Assembly: GCF_021347895.1 (NCBI RefSeq)
Contig: NC_067130.1
Location: forward strand, 24,015,817 to 24,079,816
Direction of reading: 5' to 3'
Length of the DNA: 64,000 nt
DNA from: Acanthochromis polyacanthus
Taxonomy: Eukaryota > Chordata > Actinopteri > Pomacentridae
The notes under the pieces: model-generated
Told to the model about the DNA's origin: nothing
The model's input: only the letters and a program-made list of their open reading frames with translations
Databases searched by the model: none
Program-made: the position numbers and the translations under genes
Shown here: piece by piece, positions 1-18,249 of the stretch
Layout of the letters: each line of letters opens with the position of its first letter
Position numbering within the stretch: the stretch's first letter is position 1

Positions 1-76
1 ACATCCGATATATTGTGCTTTTAATCAGTTTTAATGACTGTGAATTCAAACATGAATGAAACTATGGCACAATATG

Positions 77-1121
77 CAGTACCAGTCAAAAGTTTGGACA
101 CACCTTCTCATGCAATTGTTTAAAAAATTTTTTTTTTTCTATGTTGTAGATTAATACTAAAGACATCAAAACTTTGAATGAACACATATGGAATTATGTT
201 GTAAACAAAAAAGTGTTGAACGACTAAACAGGTTGAACTTTAGATTCTTTAAAGTAGTCCCCTTTTGCTTTGATGACAGCTTTGCACTCTTGCCTTCTTA
301 ATGTGCTTCAGACCTTCAGTTGTGTTTTGCAGTGGTAGGTTTAGTACAAAGTTGACAGCCGTATTTGACTACTGTTGTAATTGATATTATGGCAAGAAGC
401 ACTCCACTGAGTAAAGAGAATTGACAGTCCATCATTACTTCATGACATGTCAGTCAGTCCAGAAAATTGCAACAACTTTGAATGTAACTTCAGTGCAGTT
501 GCAAAATCCATCAAACTGGCTCTAATGAGGACCATCACAGGAAAGGAAAACCAAGAGTCACCTCTGCTGCTGAGGATAAGTTCAGCCCACATAAATTCTT
601 CTAATTGACTGGGCCAAGAAAAACACAAGGAATGGACAGTGATGAAAGCCTCCGCTTTGGTCTGATAAGTCCAAATGTGAGATTTTTGGTTCCACCTGCC
701 GTGTCTTTGTGAGACCAGAAAAGGTGAACGGATGGTGTCTACATGCATGGTTCTCACCGTGAAGCATGGAGAAGGAGGTGTGATGGCGTGGGGGTGCTTT
801 GCTGGTGACACTGTTGGAAATTTATTCAAAATTGAAGGCACACTTAACTGATGAAGTCCTTCAAGACTGTTGAAAACCCATTCCAGGTGACTACCTCATG
901 AAACTCATCGAGAGAATGCCAGGAGTGTTCAAAGCAAAAGGGGGCTACTTAGACTGGGATAAAACACTGGGATTTTGTTGAACACTTTGTTTACTACATA
1001 ATTCCATGTGTATTCTTTCATGATTCTAATGTCTTCAGTATTAGCCTACAATGTAGAAAATAATTAAGATAAATATAATCCCTCGAATGAGAAGGTGTGT
1101 CCAAACTTCTGACGGGTAGAG
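77..1121 (+). mobile_element. Decayed Tc1-like DNA transposon
   Basis: The ends are inverted copies of a terminal repeat containing GTTTGGACACACCTTCTCAT (left, near 92-112) and its reverse complement (right, near 1087-1106). The span of about 1.05 kb is short for a Tc1 element, usually about 1.2-1.6 kb. Between about 650 and 850 the + strand still reads in pieces like the Tc1 catalytic core, including the conserved VKHG-type stretch, but stop codons and deletions break it. It lies in the SPTLC1 intron before the first exon seen here. The same terminal repeat recurs near 48700-48850. Confidence 0.8.
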
Positions 1122-1307
1122 TTTAAGAGCAAACTTTTAGAAAAATCTTAAGACCTATCTTTTGGACAGTTACAAAGGGGATCTACACAATTCTAGACGG
1201 GCAATTTCAATGCTGTGCCTGATTAGTTTATATGCAGGTGTTACTTGATGGATTCTGGTTCCATAATTTTATATTTCTTGTACTATAATTTTGTGTTATG
1301 TCTTCAG

Positions 1308-6479
<5,172 letters not shown>

Positions 6480-7345
6480 CAGTGTAGTATTTGGTACTGT
6501 AGCTTGAGAAGGAGTCCTCTTCATCGACTGGGTAGAATATCACTGTGAAAAGAGCATGCCTCCTAGACGCTCTAACCCACAGACTGAGCTCTTCACTCTG
6601 GATGTGACATGAGGATCATTTTTGATTGTCTCTTGATAATTCTCTACATCATGTGCCACAAGAGAGGCTTTAGCAGGACTCTCAGAACTCATTTTTCTGC
6701 TGTAAACAAAAATAACCTCCAAGCACTTAAAAAGAAATGTTTGAGAATTACACTTTCTGCAGACCATGTGAGTTTAGATTTTTTTTTGTACTGGCCAAAG
6801 ATGACTTTTCTTAAAAGATGTTTGCAGTTGATGTTAAGGTTTTAAATGTCAATGCTTGTTTTACCAGAAATACACTCCTTTCTCACAAATTTACTACTGG
6901 ATTATTTGTTTGTTTTTTGTTATGTGTTCCTTCTCTTTTGTTAGGTTACTGCATTTCTGACCATTTTACCCTTATTAAAAGTCAATATATCTCATTTGAA
7001 AGAGGTAATTTTGTGTGTCATCATTATTGTACATTTAGAGTTACAACACTTCATATTTTGAAAAGACTAACCAACCAAGAATCCAGCAGGACTTTTTTAA
7101 AATTCTGGTACTTCCACAAGATAACCTGAGTACATTGTGGAAATTGTATCATGATGATGGCTCTGTTGTGATCTGTGAAAGAAAATATATTTATCTAGAT
7201 ATCAGTGTAATATAAATGTGGCACAGCAGCTGTGACTGCAGGATCTGATGGTAAATTATGTAAAATATATCTTTTTACATTTCTGACAGGTCAGCTGTTC
7301 CAGGTTTATACAGGAGAATTGTTTCTATTAAAGCTTCCCTTGATG
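6480..7345 (+). other. sptlc1: Probable SPTLC1 3' UTR
   Basis: The region is AT-rich, has no recognisable repeat, and follows the stop codon directly. The best polyadenylation signal I see is ATTAAA at 7327-7332, so cleavage would fall near 7345-7355. The true end needs transcript data. Confidence 0.5.
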
Positions 7346-7745
7346 AATCATGAGCTCTATCAGAGTAGTCAACATAGTTTTATTAAGACCAAATAGTCAT
7401 TACATGCAAAATTATTGGACACATGCTTGGATAGCTGTCCTTATTTCAAACCTCGACTGGCCCAACTGCATAACTGGTTGTTTATAACAACATGAGTTGA
7501 CCAAAGCGATGTAAATGTTATCAGACAGTCAGTAACACAATTATGTACAAAATGTTAAGAGGACAAATCTAGTAAAATCTCATTTTAACATAAGTAATTA
7601 CCAAAACAGAACAATAGAGCAACTGGTAAGGACATTTTATAAAACCTAAATATGATATATTGGAGCTATTAAGAGTGTTGGAAAAACCATTGCAAAATGA
7701 ACATGTTAAGGTTTTCATTGAAATTACAAATAGAGGAAAGCTGGT
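7346..7745. other. Intergenic, nothing recognised
   Basis: This is AT-rich sequence downstream of SPTLC1 with no supported gene, RNA or repeat ends. Confidence 0.5.
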
Positions 7746-7749
7746 CAAC

Positions 7750-7953
7750 AGGCAATTCAAGTTAATTCCAAATTTAGATTATATACAAATCAATTCTGTA
7801 TTTAACTAGTAGCTAGTGTAGAGATGCAAGTATAGAAATGTTTGGTTGAAAGAGGAAGGCTGTTCCAAAGGCAATTCAAGTTCATTTCAAATTTAGATTA
7901 TATACAGATCAGTTCTGTATATAACTAGTAGCCACTGTAGAGATGCAGATACA
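7750..7953 (+). repeat. Two-copy tandem duplication, period about 120 bp
   Basis: Bases 7750-7833 and 7870-7953 share GGCAATTCAAGTT, TTTAGATTATATACA and AACTAGTAGC segments at about 90 percent identity. The duplication sits at the downstream edge of the LINE relic that follows. Confidence 0.8.
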
Positions 7954-7959
7954 GGTGTA

Positions 7960-8830
7960 ATTTTTTCCATTGCTTTGGTACCAGTGAAAAATCTTGCAGC
8001 AGCATTCTGCATACCTGTAGATAAGGCAGAGAGAAGTGGGTAATATCCAGGTATAGTAAGGTACAATCTAGCCTTTGAGGAGATTTAGAAGTATTTCAAA
8101 ACAATGTAGTGGTGTCAGTCTTCATGTCATTAAGACAGATGATGGATTTCAGTTTGGCAATGTTCCACAGCTGAAAGCAGCCTTATTTTTACTATGGAAT
8201 TAATATGTTTGTCAAATGTCAGATAGGAATTACAGATGACACCAACATTCCTGGAATGGGCTTGATGTTTGGCTGTTAATGGCCCTAGATAGCTGGTGAT
8301 GGCTGTTGTTCTGTGGAGGTGACCAAACACGAATCTCTTCAGTGTCCTTCAGTTGTAGACAGTTTTTGGCCATCCATTGTCTTACCTCATGAAGACAGAC
8401 CAAGAAGGGTGCCGTGGTTTCATCAGGATTTATAGAGAGGTAAATGTGTGTGTCATTGGCATAGCAGTATAACAGTAGTTTGTGTGTACGGAAGATGGAG
8501 CCCAATGGAAGCCAAAAACTTATCCCAAGAACTGAACCTAGAGGTACCCCACTCAGGTAGAAGAGGATGAGTAACTCCCAGTTTTTTTTTACCAAAGAGA
8601 TCCAGCCTGCCGAGTAGACAGGTTAGCAATGCCTCCTGGATGCCAACCTGGTCATTCAGGCGGTTTGAGAGAATGTTATGACTCACTGTAGCAAAAGCCA
8701 TGCTGAGGTCTAACAGAATTGAAATGGTATGATTTTCAGAGTCTTCATGCATCAGCAAGTCATTTGACCTCTTCAGAAGCATTGTGTGTGTTCCAGCAAA
8801 AGTCTTCTAAGTTACAAATTCATGCACATC
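7960..8830 (-). pseudogene. L2/CR1-like LINE reverse transcriptase relic
   Basis: The - strand reads in broken frames. One stretch near 8782-8600 contains LDLSMAFATVSHNIL (RT motif A). A second near 8520-8400 contains PLGSVLG and CYANDTHIYLS. A third near 8330-8130 contains NVGVICNSYLTFDKHI. These match the RT palm and post-RT region of L2-type fish LINEs. The usual YADD box reads YAND. No ORF1 or endonuclease is present, so this is a 5'-truncated dead copy. Confidence 0.75.
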
Positions 8831-8875
8831 CTCCTGGACCCTTTCCTACAAATGCCCACTTGACTATCCACCTGT

Positions 8876-9236
8876 TTTTTTTTCAACCTTTATTTAACCA
8901 GGAAAGATCCCATTGAGATTAAGAACCTCTTTTTCAAAGGAGTCCTGGCCAAGATAGGCAGCAGCAAATACAAAATAGTTATAAAATTTCACATTTAAGA
9001 CATGATTAAAATACAACTTTTTTTTAAAATAAACAAAAATAAATAAGTAAAAATAACAAAAATAATTAAATTTACAAGCAAGTTATAAAAGAACAAGTAC
9101 AAGTTGTGGAAATGGCCTCAAGAACTCAGTTTTGATTTAAAGGCACTCAATGAGATTAACTCAGTTAATCTGAAGTCTTTCTGCAACTGTCTCAAACATG
9201 TTTACTGTCTCTTGAGTAGCATACTATGATGTAAAA
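8876..9236. repeat. Interspersed repeat of unresolved class
   Basis: It opens with CAACCTTTATTTAACCAGG and continues with ATCCCATTGAGATTAAGA, a sequence commonly dispersed in fish genomes. No ends or coding potential were resolved, and the right part is simple A/T-rich sequence. Confidence 0.45.
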
Positions 9237-9237
9237 A

Positions 9238-9262
9238 ATTTATATATATATATATATATATA
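9238..9262. repeat. (TA)n microsatellite at the left flank of a Tc1 element
   Basis: About 25 bp of alternating T and A lie directly before the TACACACGTGGAC start of the Tc1 terminal repeat, giving a natural TA target. Confidence 0.9.
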
Positions 9263-9264
9263 CA

Positions 9265-11462
<2,198 letters not shown>

Positions 11463-11880
11463 CTAGAAGTCTTGGAGCACAGTGAAAATATGTGATACTG
11501 TCCTACAAACCTGGGTAGAGTTTAGGGATTTAGAAATATTGCAGAATAAGTTCTGCACTATTTGCGCCATTTTTAGATCAGCAATCAAACTGAAACACAT
11601 TTGTTGCAGTTTTGCTTGCAGGTTTACCACAAGTAAACCTGCAGTCTGAGAGTGAAGGGCTCTCTCAGGATGATTTGGTAAAATAAGGTCTTTAAGATAA
11701 GATGGAGCTTGGTCACTGAGAGTTTCATACTGTAGAAGCAGGATTCTAAGTCCTATCCCAGATTTCACAGGGAGTCGATGAAGAGAAGCTAACATTGGAG
11801 AAATCTGATGTCTGTTACTAGTTTGTGTCAGAAGTCTGGCTACAGCCTCTTTAGCTTTAGGTTGAAAAATTTCATAGAAT
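11463..11880 (-). pseudogene. L2-like LINE 3' coding fragment
   Basis: The - strand encodes LASLHRLPVKSGIGLRILL, QAPSYLKDLILP and LHSQTAGLLVV, the familiar C-terminal end of an L2-type fish LINE ORF2. The same family is better preserved at 57427-57729. It is truncated and divergent. Confidence 0.8.
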
Positions 11881-13199
11881 TAGATGACAGACATTAAAAG
11901 GAATTAAGCTTATGTATCAAATGAATGCTTTGCCTACCACGTTTGACAATCACTTCTGTGTTTACATCAAACTTTAGCTGTAAATCTAATACAGTGCTAG
12001 CCAAAATACCTGTAGGAATCCACAATTTCAAATTGTTTATTGTGCAGAGTGCTTGCTTTTAATGTGTCATTAATCTGCCTAAAAACACTGATTACATTCT
12101 CGATTTGTGAAGGTAAGGACTATGAAGTTCTCATCACCACAACATTTCCCAAATGCAGGCAAGACATCACCATGGTCTGCATCAAAGAAGGAGGACGGGA
12201 GGGAATTGTCATTGGAGAACTTCATAATTACTTTTCCGAGACAACTTACAACTGTCTGTGTACAGTATAAAATATAACAGAACACAGTCCTTGGTTGAAC
12301 CTGTACTTAAAGCCTGATGCTTGACATATGTCTATTCACCCGAACCTGCTGGATTCTGTCTACAATAAATCTAAAAGCAGCAACAGAAGGAAATCAGGCA
12401 ATTTAAAATAAGATGCAAGGTGGTCAGTTAAAATGTGTAGCTGCATCTGATTATCAGCAGAAGAAAAATCTATAATTAAGACCCTTGCATGGGACCTTGC
12501 TTTCTTCAAGGTACTTATACAGTGTCATTCTCTGTCTTGGGAGTTTTGCATCCTGAACACCCTTGTCAACTTGGCATGCAAATTGTTGGGGGTGTACTTT
12601 GCCATTTCTAAGGAATGCCAACACGTCTCTTATAATCTTTAAAAAAAAAGATTCGTAGCAAAGGGTATAAATGGTCTGAGGTCACTTAATTCCATGATAT
12701 TTCTGGATTTCTAACTAAGTATAATGGTGGATGTTAGGTAGCTATATGGCCACGTTCAGCACACACCTGGAAGGTGTCAGCTGATTGGCACATTAGTGCA
12801 GTACTTGTTCACAGATTGCATCAGGATCTGCAGACTTTTTGAGATTAACCACATTCTTGCCATATCACAATGTCATTGTGAGATTTAACTAATTTTTTAA
12901 GCAAGAGAGCATTCTCAGGAAAGTAATTTCCTTTGAAACGAGAACATTTTCTTAAAATATGTGGCAAATCTGAGTCCATCAGTTGACTGTCTGGAGCTGG
13001 CTGAGGAGCTTTTTTACATGTCCCCCACCCCATTCCTAATGCTCAAAACAACCTATGTAAAAATTAGTTACACCAATTTACAGACGTTTTCCTAATTTCA
13101 ACACATAGGAATGGTAAAAAAATCTATAATGATAAATAATAATTTAAAAAATCAAATCTGAAAGTGTGTTTTTGTGTGAGCTGGATAGTTAGTTCTTGG
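11881..13199. other. SPTLC1-ror2 intergenic sequence, nothing recognised
   Basis: The region is AT-rich and non-coding. Short open frames on both strands show no family resemblance and no repeat ends were found. Confidence 0.5.
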
Positions 13200-13563
13200 T
13201 CCTGAAGAAGTTTCCTACAATCTTGATGAGAAGATGGGCAACCTGTTTCTCGGGTTTGTCTGTAGATGGGGCCCTCTCCAAAAACGTTGCTCTTCGTGTG
13301 CCCGCCTCAGTCCTGCAGAGAGGAGCCAGTCTGACCCGCAGCTAGAACTGTCTCTGGCGGACTGTTCATGGGATGAACGCAGCTTTGTTTTCCTTCGTGA
13401 AGCCGCATCTGTCCTCCGCCTTAATGTCGGACTACCCCGACCTGCAAAGTGCGCTTTTTGTCAACAAGTAGGAGATAAAACTATCAGACGCATATTGGCT
13501 CCCACAGTTCTATTAGGTAGTTTTCAGTCTTATTTAGTGTTCTCCTGAGTGAAATCGGACGCC
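13200..13563 (+). promoter_or_regulatory. ror2: Probable 5' UTR / promoter-proximal region of the downstream gene
   Basis: The sequence becomes less AT-rich than its surroundings and free of repeats just upstream of a first coding exon. Upstream ATGs at 13234 and elsewhere are present. No TATA box at a clear distance was found. The transcription start cannot be fixed from sequence. Confidence 0.4.
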
Positions 13564-13627
13564 ATGGCCACCTTCCTGAAAAGCCTGCTTTGGATGCTTT
13601 TCTTGTCTCCAGATCTGAGATGTAACG
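13564..13627 (+). CDS. ror2: Probable first coding exon of ror2 (signal peptide)
   Basis: GACGCCATGGCC gives a near-ideal start context at 13564. The frame encodes 21 residues beginning MATFLKSLLWMLFLS, with a hydrophobic core typical of a secretory signal peptide, and ends in phase 1 at AACG before the donor GTGAGT. A short signal exon followed by a very large intron fits the receptor tyrosine kinase ROR2. SPTLC1 and ROR2 are tandem neighbours on one strand in human 9q22. The peptide itself is too short to identify the gene, so the name rests on gene order. Any other secreted or membrane protein gene is the alternative. Confidence 0.6.
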
Positions 13628-14474
13628 GTGAGTTTCTTTTATACGTCCTAAAGAGTAAATCCGAGTAAAGCTGAGAAGTGATGCACTGAAAGTTGACTGG
13701 GCAAAAACTGATGAGTCTACTGTAAGGGCAGATTTTTGCATCAGGCTCCTTTGCGTTCTTGTAAAACTTGGAAAAGACTTGCAACGGCTTTTTACTGTTT
13801 TCTGCCGACGCGGAGATCATCTTCTACAATAGATAGGGCTTTTGTAGTGGGCTTTCCCTTGTAGCAGTTTAGGTAATAAAGTTATAGACTCTCAGATGTG
13901 TTCGGAGGCGGAGATTTCACATCACGTCTACACAAAAACTCAGTGAGAGCTGGCATCCTTAAAACTGCATAAACTGCCTACGTTGAGTTCCACCGTTTAG
14001 GAGTCACTCCTCCTAAGTCCTTTTTTTTCACGCTCCCTTCATTTTTACAGACATTTGAACATCGATTGAAAAACAGTCACATTTTTGGTTGCATGCACAT
14101 TTCACCTTTGTATTGAAAAAAGTTTTCGATGGTTTTGGGTGAATGTCTGTGCGTGTTGGGGGGGTTGGGGGTTCCTCCTATAAGCCTCTGTGACCACTTA
14201 AACACTCTTTGTACTTTTTCAGTTTGTTGACATGTGTTACTTTGAGCTCCTAGTTCTCATAAAAAAGGGCTTGTGTCAGGCTCAAAGGGCCACTGTGTCA
14301 TTGTCATGTTAATTGAATGCATATCTCCAGGTGATCGAAGTCTTTGTCAGTCATGGTAATTCATTTACTACCCCTGTGGGGAGTAAGAGTAGAGCAGATT
14401 TCCTGTTTTCAGCTTTGGCTCTGAAGACTTACCATTTGGTATGAAGTGAGAGGGATGTGGGGGTGGGGCACAGG
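13628..14474 (+). other. Start of the putative ror2 first intron
   Basis: The donor GTGAGT opens an intron that runs out of the window if the ror2 reading is right. No repeat or exon is recognised in this stretch. Everything annotated to the right would lie inside the intron. Confidence 0.5.
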
Positions 14475-14586
14475 GGGCTAATAGTTAGGCAGATAAGTCA
14501 AATGATAGTTCCACTTTTTCAGGAAAGCACCAAATTTGGTACAGACATAGTATATGGCCATACAATTGATTTAAGAGGAGTACCCC

Positions 14587-15090
14587 AAAAATCTAAGCCC
14601 CCTGGTGGCCTCCATCTTGAATTCAAATATGGCCGCCTTGTTAAATCTATTTTGTGTAATATCTCCCTTAATACAGCAGATACAAAGTTGCTTTCAAGAT
14701 CTACCCCCATTGTTTAAAGGTCTGGGGATTCAATGAAGCCATTTATGACAGTGTTTGCATTTGGATTTCAAGATGGCCGCCAACCTGTTACTCTCGTTTT
14801 ATATCTCTGAAACCATAAATCATACGAAGAAAATTTCAAGGCCTACCTTTATGTTTTAAGAGGCTGGAAATTCAGTGAAGCCATTTTAAATTGATTTGAA
14901 TCCACCATCTTGGATTTCAAGATGGCCTCCAAGATTTTACCTTAGTTTTATATCTCTGGAACAATAAATCGTAAGAAGAACTTTTCAAGGTCTACCTCTA
15001 GGTTTTAAGGGGCTGCGGATTCAATGAAGCCGCTTTGAAATTGATTTGAAACCGCCATCTTAGATTTCAAGATGGCTTCCACCCAGTTGA
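14587..15090 (+). repeat. Left-arm tandem units of the inverted-repeat element
   Basis: Three about 150-bp units recur head to tail. Each has a TATATCTCT or ATATCTCCC block, a TTTCAAG(G/A)TCTACC block, a GATTCAATGAAGCC block and the CCATCTTGGATTTCAAGATGG hairpin or a variant of it. The inverted counterpart is at 16375-16745. Confidence 0.8.
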
Positions 15091-15218
15091 TCAGCTGCAG
15101 ATTAAAAAAAGTGTTTTTGAAGTGTACTAAATATTTATTGTTTTGCTGTTACAATGAGGTTTACAATGTGCATTATTGAATAGATTTGAATTTCCTGATG
15201 GCCAGAATAATTCTAAAT

Positions 15219-16424
15219 TCAGGCTGCCTGAAAGCATTGGCTATCACAACCACAGAGAGGTGTACAGGGCAGGTTAGCCTTATGACACTTGCAATTCCCT
15301 TTACATGAAATCTTGCAGTGGCAGCATATGAGTTCAGCACAAGCTTCTTGAACAACCGGCAGTTTCATCCATATTGGAGTCCAGCTATCTCCCTTCCTCT
15401 ACCAACCCCAGGATGCAGGTGATGGCAGCTCTTGCCAGCCTGATAAACTGCTCATTTAACGTGCTCCCAGGGCATCCGAGGTTGGGGGGATATTCTCAAT
15501 ATCCCTTGACTTCTGAGAAAAGAGATGCTTGCGCACTTTATTCACCGAATCTGACTCAGTAGCCCTGTCATATAGGACCACAACAAAACGCTCCAACTTG
15601 CCAAGTTCTTTGGTGATGTATTCAGGCTTGATTGACAGTGTATGAAAACTTGATGTGATCAGAGGGAACACCTGCCCTGTCTTCAAAGCTGACAGTTTCC
15701 CCTCGTTAGTGAAGTATGATGTGGTATCACATCCGGTGAATGAATGAAAGAAAGCCAAAGCTTCCAACTTCTTCTTTCCAAGTGCTGATGCAATCTTATG
15801 GATGGCAATGTACCGGAAAGATGTCCCTGTGCCTATTGCTACCCACAGCTCATCCAGTGGCAATGCAAAGAAGTGAGAAATGGCCAGAACGACAATGTCA
15901 CTATCAACAGTCCTAATCAAAACCTTGGTGGCTCCCTTCCTTGCTGCATCCAGTACATGCAGGATTACTCCAGAATCTGCCTCCTCGTGATTACAAGGAC
16001 TCAGCATACTCATATCAGCATGGGGATCCGAGGACGACACCAATGCTCCACTTGTAGCATATATCACTTTGTCTGGGTTGAATGGTGCTTGTACAGCTAC
16101 ATCAGACAAGTACTGGAAAAGTTCCACCTTGTTCTGGTTGTTTCGCAAAAAACTCTTCCAGTTTCCAGGCACTTTCGTCGTCGGTGATACCCTACAGCGG
16201 GTTCCTGATCCCCTGTCACCCCTAACTTGAGACTTCAGACTATCATCGTGATATGAGTCCCACACAACATCTGCTCGTCTGCTGTTATCTAATTGTACAT
16301 TCAGGTAGGAGAGGAAGATGCCCTGACCATACTCTTCATATGTCTTCCCTGGGATTCCTGGCAACCTGGTAACAGGTTGGCGGCCATCTTTAAATCCAAG
16401 ATGGCGGATTACAATCAATTTCAC
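15219..16424 (-). pseudogene. HEEAD/GCDTTS protein with Cys-rich tail (broken)
   Basis: A 322-codon open frame (16424-15456, - strand) starts inside the right arm. Conserved blocks seen are ADVVWDSY at about 51-58, CNHEEAD at 144-150, RTVDSDIVV at 171-179 and GCDTTS at 231-236. This clustering of acidic residues resembles a metal-dependent PIN/FEN-type nuclease core, though that is inference. After the frame is lost near 15456 a second frame (15363-15219) continues with about 13 cysteines in CxC and CxxxC spacing, ending at TGA (complement of 15219-15221). That is a CXC-like zinc-binding tail. Similar uncharacterised proteins are common in fish and marine invertebrate genomes, to my memory. 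The N-terminal part is absent, so this is an internally deleted copy. Confidence 0.7.
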
Positions 16425-16858
16425 AATTGCTTCAATTAACTCGTAGCCCCTTAAAACATTGGGGTAGACCTTAAAATTTTCTTCCTACAATTTATGGTTT
16501 TGGAGATATAAAATGAGGGTAACAGGTTGGTGACCATTTTGAAATCCAAGATGGCGGATACAAACACTGTTTTAAATGGCTTTATTGAATCCGCAGACCC
16601 TTAAACAATGGGGGTAGATCTTGAAAGTAACTTTGTATCTGCCGTATTAAGGGAGATATTACATAAATAGGTTTAGCAAGGCGGCCATATTTGAATTCAA
16701 GATGGCGGCCACCAGGGGGATTAGATTTTTGGGGTACGCCTCTTAAATCAATTGTATGATCATATACTAAGTCTGTACCAAATTTGGTGCTTTCCTGAAA
16801 AAGTGAACTATCGACCCCAAATTTCGGTCTTATCCGCCTACCTATAAATGATTAGCAC
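16375..16858 (-). repeat. Right arm of the inverted-repeat element
   Basis: This is the inverted copy of 14475-14960, including the outer TTTGGTGCTTTCCTGAAAAA block and two internal hairpin units. Confidence 0.85.
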
Positions 16859-17283
16859 CTTTCCCCCTCCTTTTTGTTTTTTGGATCTGCAAGCAGCCTT
16901 TCTTTCATTTTTCACTTCAGTGAGCTCTGAGGACTAAAGAAGCAGTGCAAAACTCCTTTCCTTAAAAGAAAGAAAAGATGAACTCAGAGGTTCTTTTATA
17001 AGTAGTCAGAAGGCAGCTTGTGTCCTTATATGGTCGCTGTATGGTCGTAACTCATGCATAAGTTAATAAGTTAAAAATTTTGTGCATCATCTTCGACTTA
17101 CAGGACATTCCAGCCTATGTTCATGTTTTTATGTGGTGAAAAAGAGCCCCAGAACCTAAGGGCTTGACAATATGTTTGAGCCAATATCACAATATTAAGA
17201 GATAGTTTAAGACCTTGGAAACATTTTTAGTGGAGAATTTCTGGTGTGCACATATTCATTGTTAGATTTTTTCACTTGTTAAA
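16859..17283. other. Nothing recognised
   Basis: Unremarkable AT-rich intronic-type sequence lies between the inverted-repeat element and a SINE. Confidence 0.5.
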
Positions 17284-17296
17284 TATAGGAAAATCC

Positions 17297-17422
17297 ATCC
17301 ATCCTCCATTCTCTATACACCGCTTTATCCTCACTAGGGTCGCGGGGGGTGCTGGAGTCTATCCCAGCTGACTCGGGCAAAGGCAGGGGACACACTGGAC
17401 AGGTCGCCAGTCTGTCGCAGGA
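17297..17422 (-). mobile_element. SINE 3' fragment
   Basis: This is the inverted 3' part of the SINE seen complete at 20819-21186, sharing ATCCATCC, TACACCGCTTTATCC, ATCCCAGCTGACTCGGGC and GGTCGCCAGTCTGTCGCAG. A 13-bp sequence, TATAGGAAAATCC, precedes it (17284-17296) and recurs after the next element (18367-18379). Confidence 0.85.
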
Positions 17423-17565
17423 CTATAGATAGTTTTCACATGATGTCACACTTCCGGGTCCGACATATTGTGTGGTCAGTGTTGAAATTGTTGCGGTCAG
17501 GAGTCATTGAGCAAGATAAGTATTAAGCAAGATAAATATAGTTTGCAGTGTGACTGGGGACAACA

Positions 17566-17779
17566 ATGGTTCACTTCTGTTGTGTCCACGGCTACCACAA
17601 CAAGGTAAAAGGCCCAGTTAAACGGAGCTTCTTTAGAATTCCCAAAATAAGGCTTACCGAGGGTGAACAAACAAGGAAACTCAGCCAGCAGAGGCACCAC
17701 ACTTGGCTTGCCAGGATCAATACGAAAGACTTCATACCTTCTCCTCACACAAGGATTTGCTCTGATCACTTCATGACTG
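17566..17779 (+). pseudogene. THAP-domain exon of a transposon gene
   Basis: The frame begins MVHFCCVHGYHNK at 17566. It continues with RSFFRIPK, a central W (HTWLARI) and RICSDHF, the Cx2H end of a C2CH THAP zinc finger. A GTACGT donor follows at 17780. The second zinc cysteine of the opening CxxxC appears to be Tyr (residue 10), which would weaken metal binding. THAP domains bind transposon ends in P-type and related elements. The rest of the gene is deleted. Confidence 0.7.
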
Positions 17780-17931
17780 GTACGTGGTTTTTTTTGTTTT
17801 TTTTTAGCTCCCGTTCAGTTTAAAGTAATGGCTCCATTCACATCGAAGTAGCCAGGTCAGTAACATAAACATCAATGAGGGGGCAGAGTGAGGACTGTGG
17901 AGGTGGGGTGGTAGGTGAAACTGGGGCTTAC

Positions 17932-18249
17932 CTTAGCACTGATAACAACCAGGTCACCAGCCTTGAGATAAACAACATCGCTCACCCAACCACAAACGAA
18001 CTGGTTGTAAGCCTCAAGGGATTTGTATGCCTTCATCTGATCCATACTGTATGCACTCTGTGTATAAACGAGGTAGTTCACGATATCACAGTAGGTCACT
18101 TCAGGCAGGCCGCTGTGGGTGCTTGTCCAGTCCTTCTGTGTAACTTCATAAGGATCGATTCCATCAATTAACTCCAACTTCCTCTGATATCGGTCTTTCG
18201 AAGTGCTATCAAGTGGGTCGATATACTTTTTCAGCTGAGTGGCAGCCAT
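17932..18249 (-). pseudogene. First exon of the partner protein (YqaJ-type in full-length relatives?)
   Basis: The - strand reads MAATQLKKYIDPLDSTSKD, then LPEVTYCDIVNYLVYTQSAY and YKSLEAYNQFVCGWVSDV, ending in AK before a GTAAGC donor. I recall this N-terminus from fish proteins with a SWIM zinc finger and a YqaJ-like exonuclease domain, but the domain itself is not in this copy. The exon is intact; the remainder has been lost by internal deletion. Confidence 0.6.

Larger units (their letters stand above)
14475..16858. mobile_element. Long inverted-repeat (foldback-like) element with decayed unknown gene
   Basis: The left arm (about 14475-15090) and right arm (about 16375-16858) are inverted copies, roughly 90 percent alike by eye. 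The outer part shares CTTTTTCAGGAAAGCACC, AATTTGGTAC and GATCTACCCCCATTGTTTAA. Each arm is itself built of about 150-bp units: three at left, about two plus the outer unit at right. Each unit carries a CCATCTT..AAGATGG mini-palindrome. Between the arms lies a - strand protein relic (15219-16424). A clear target duplication was not found. The class is unknown to me; it has DNA-transposon-like architecture. Confidence 0.8.

Noticed and set aside
12040..12285. Overlapping open frames on both strands resembling a small gene
   Set aside because: No start context, splice sites or family resemblance were found. They look like chance frames.
13484..13820. - strand frames overlapping the putative ror2 exon
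   Set aside because: They have no family match, and the + strand start, signal peptide and donor explain the region better.
15798..16187. 129-codon + strand frame
   Set aside because: It is the shadow of the HEEAD/GCDTTS pseudogene on the - strand.
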